Below are positions 6,100 through 6,828 of a DNA stretch of 6,828 bases, one piece after another. The DNA is taken from contig SPCL01000111.1 in assembly GCA_004525335.1 (NCBI GenBank), forward strand, positions 1-6,828, read 5' to 3'. The translations under genes were made by a program, and so were the position numbers. Source of the DNA: Thermodesulfobacteriales bacterium. GTDB lineage: Bacteria; Desulfobacterota_D; UBA1144; Nemesobacterales; UBA2774. The notes under the pieces were generated by a model. The model was not told where the DNA came from. It worked only from the letters and a program-made list of their open reading frames with translations, and did not search any database. Position 1 is the stretch's first letter. Each line of letters begins with the position of its first letter.

Positions 6100-6768
6100 A
6101 TGACACAGACCAAAAACAAGAATTATCAATCATTAGAGACGGGATGGATAGATATCTCGGTCCCTCTTAGTAATGGTATGGCTTATTGGCCAACCGACCC
6201 TCAAGTGCAAATTAAATGCATTCATGACATGAAAGACGGAGATCAGGACAATCTTACTCATATCTCAATGTGCGCTCACTCAGGAACTCATATGGACGCA
6301 CCATGCCACTTCAGGAAATCAGCAAAGACTATAGACAAAATGCCTTTATCTGCAACAATCGGGAAAGCCCGGGTAATTGAAATAACAGATAAAGAATTTA
6401 TAACTGTTGAAGAAATTCGCCCATACCGAATCCGTAAGGGTGAGAGAATCTTATTCAAGACAACAAACTCAAGAAGCAGATGGGATAACAAACCTTTTAT
6501 GAAAAAGTTTGTACATCTTTCGACAGAAGCTGCAACTTTTCTAGTAGAAAGAGGGGTACAAACTATTGGAATAGATTATTTATCTATTGGTGGATATAAT
6601 GGAAACGTCATTGAGGTTCATAATACTATATTAAAAGCCGGTATATGGGTCATCGAAGGGATTAACCTCTATAAAATTCTTCCAGGGAATTATGAACTTA
6701 TCTGTCTGCCGATTAAAATTTCAGGTGCGGACGGAGCCCCGTCCAGAGCACTGCTTAGAGCTATCTAA
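6100..6768 (+). CDS. Cyclase-family metal-dependent hydrolase (kynurenine formamidase-like)
   Basis: The protein belongs to the cyclase family that includes bacterial kynurenine formamidase (KynB), isatin hydrolase and polyketide cyclase-like proteins, usually metal-dependent hydrolases of cyclic or formamide substrates. The 222 residues are family length. WIDISVPLSNGMAYWP (16-31) is the typical opening. HSGTHMDAPCHF carries H60, H64 and D66 as metal ligands and H70 as the likely catalytic histidine. EVHNTIL and VIEGINL give H174 and E186, the remaining pair of the binuclear metal site. All key residues are present, so it should be active. The start is 16 bases after aroK. No ribosome-binding site is visible, but the N-terminus fits the family. 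No other tryptophan catabolism gene is nearby, so N-formylkynurenine as substrate is only one possibility, and no gene symbol is given. Confidence 0.88.
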   Translation: MTQTKNKNYQSLETGWIDISVPLSNGMAYWPTDPQVQIKCIHDMKDGDQDNLTHISMCAHSGTHMDAPCHFRKSAKTIDKMPLSATIGKARVIEITDKEFITVEEIRPYRIRKGERILFKTTNSRSRWDNKPFMKKFVHLSTEAATFLVERGVQTIGIDYLSIGGYNGNVIEVHNTILKAGIWVIEGINLYKILPGNYELICLPIKISGADGAPSRALLRAI

Positions 6769-6828
6769 CAGTACTTCAATTCTCTTTGAATATTTAGACA
6801 GATTAAAGTGATATATAATTTGCATTCT
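6769..6828 (+). other. AT-rich 3' intergenic segment
   Basis: No gene is seen. TTCAA (6775-6779) and TTGAA (6786-6790) form a 5-bp hairpin with a 6-base loop but lack a T tract, so it is a poor terminator. TATAAT at 6814-6819 is a perfect -10 hexamer. The best -35 (TAGACA, 6795-6800) is only 13 bases away, which is too close. A promoter for a gene beyond the window is possible but weak. Confidence 0.25.

Overview
The window comes from a Gram-negative (didermic) bacterium of roughly 40% G+C. The evidence is a TonB-type energy transducer, a lipoprotein signal peptidase and a large envelope metalloprotease, alongside ordinary housekeeping enzymes. The lineage cannot be fixed from the sequence. 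A deltaproteobacterial or Dadabacteria-like uncultivated group is a guess from composition and protein style only. No mobile element, CRISPR array, rRNA or tRNA was seen.

Layout: positions 1-288 are very AT-rich (about 27% G+C over 1-240), hold no convincing gene, and carry a 10-bp inverted repeat reaching the 5' end of the next gene. An ECF-type sigma factor (289-867, +) follows. It converges, 13 bases apart, on a small DUF3147-type membrane protein (881-1231, -). From about 1317 everything is on the + strand: a TonB-like protein (1317-2066), a 746-residue protein with seven membrane spans, an HExxH metalloprotease domain and TPR repeats (2154-4394), lspA (about 4443-4928), riboflavin synthase ribE (4930-5556), shikimate kinase aroK (5553-6083), and a cyclase-family metal hydrolase (6100-6768). 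The last 60 bases are non-coding and AT-rich.

The + strand genes from 2154 to 6768 are packed like one transcription unit: 1 base between lspA and ribE, a 4-base ATGA overlap between ribE and aroK, and 16 bases before the cyclase gene. The TonB-like gene may belong to the same unit or be separate, since 87 bases with a weak promoter-like sequence lie between it and the protease. The first part is about the envelope (energy transduction, extracytoplasmic proteolysis, lipoprotein maturation). The second is about biosynthesis (riboflavin, the chorismate pathway). The biosynthetic genes are single steps separated from their usual partners, so this looks like a loose housekeeping cluster rather than one pathway.

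No clearly new multi-gene system is visible. The most interesting item is the membrane-anchored metalloprotease/TPR protein next to lspA, whose architecture is clear but whose substrate is unknown. Next come a sigma factor with no visible anti-sigma partner and a small hairpin covering the protease start codon.
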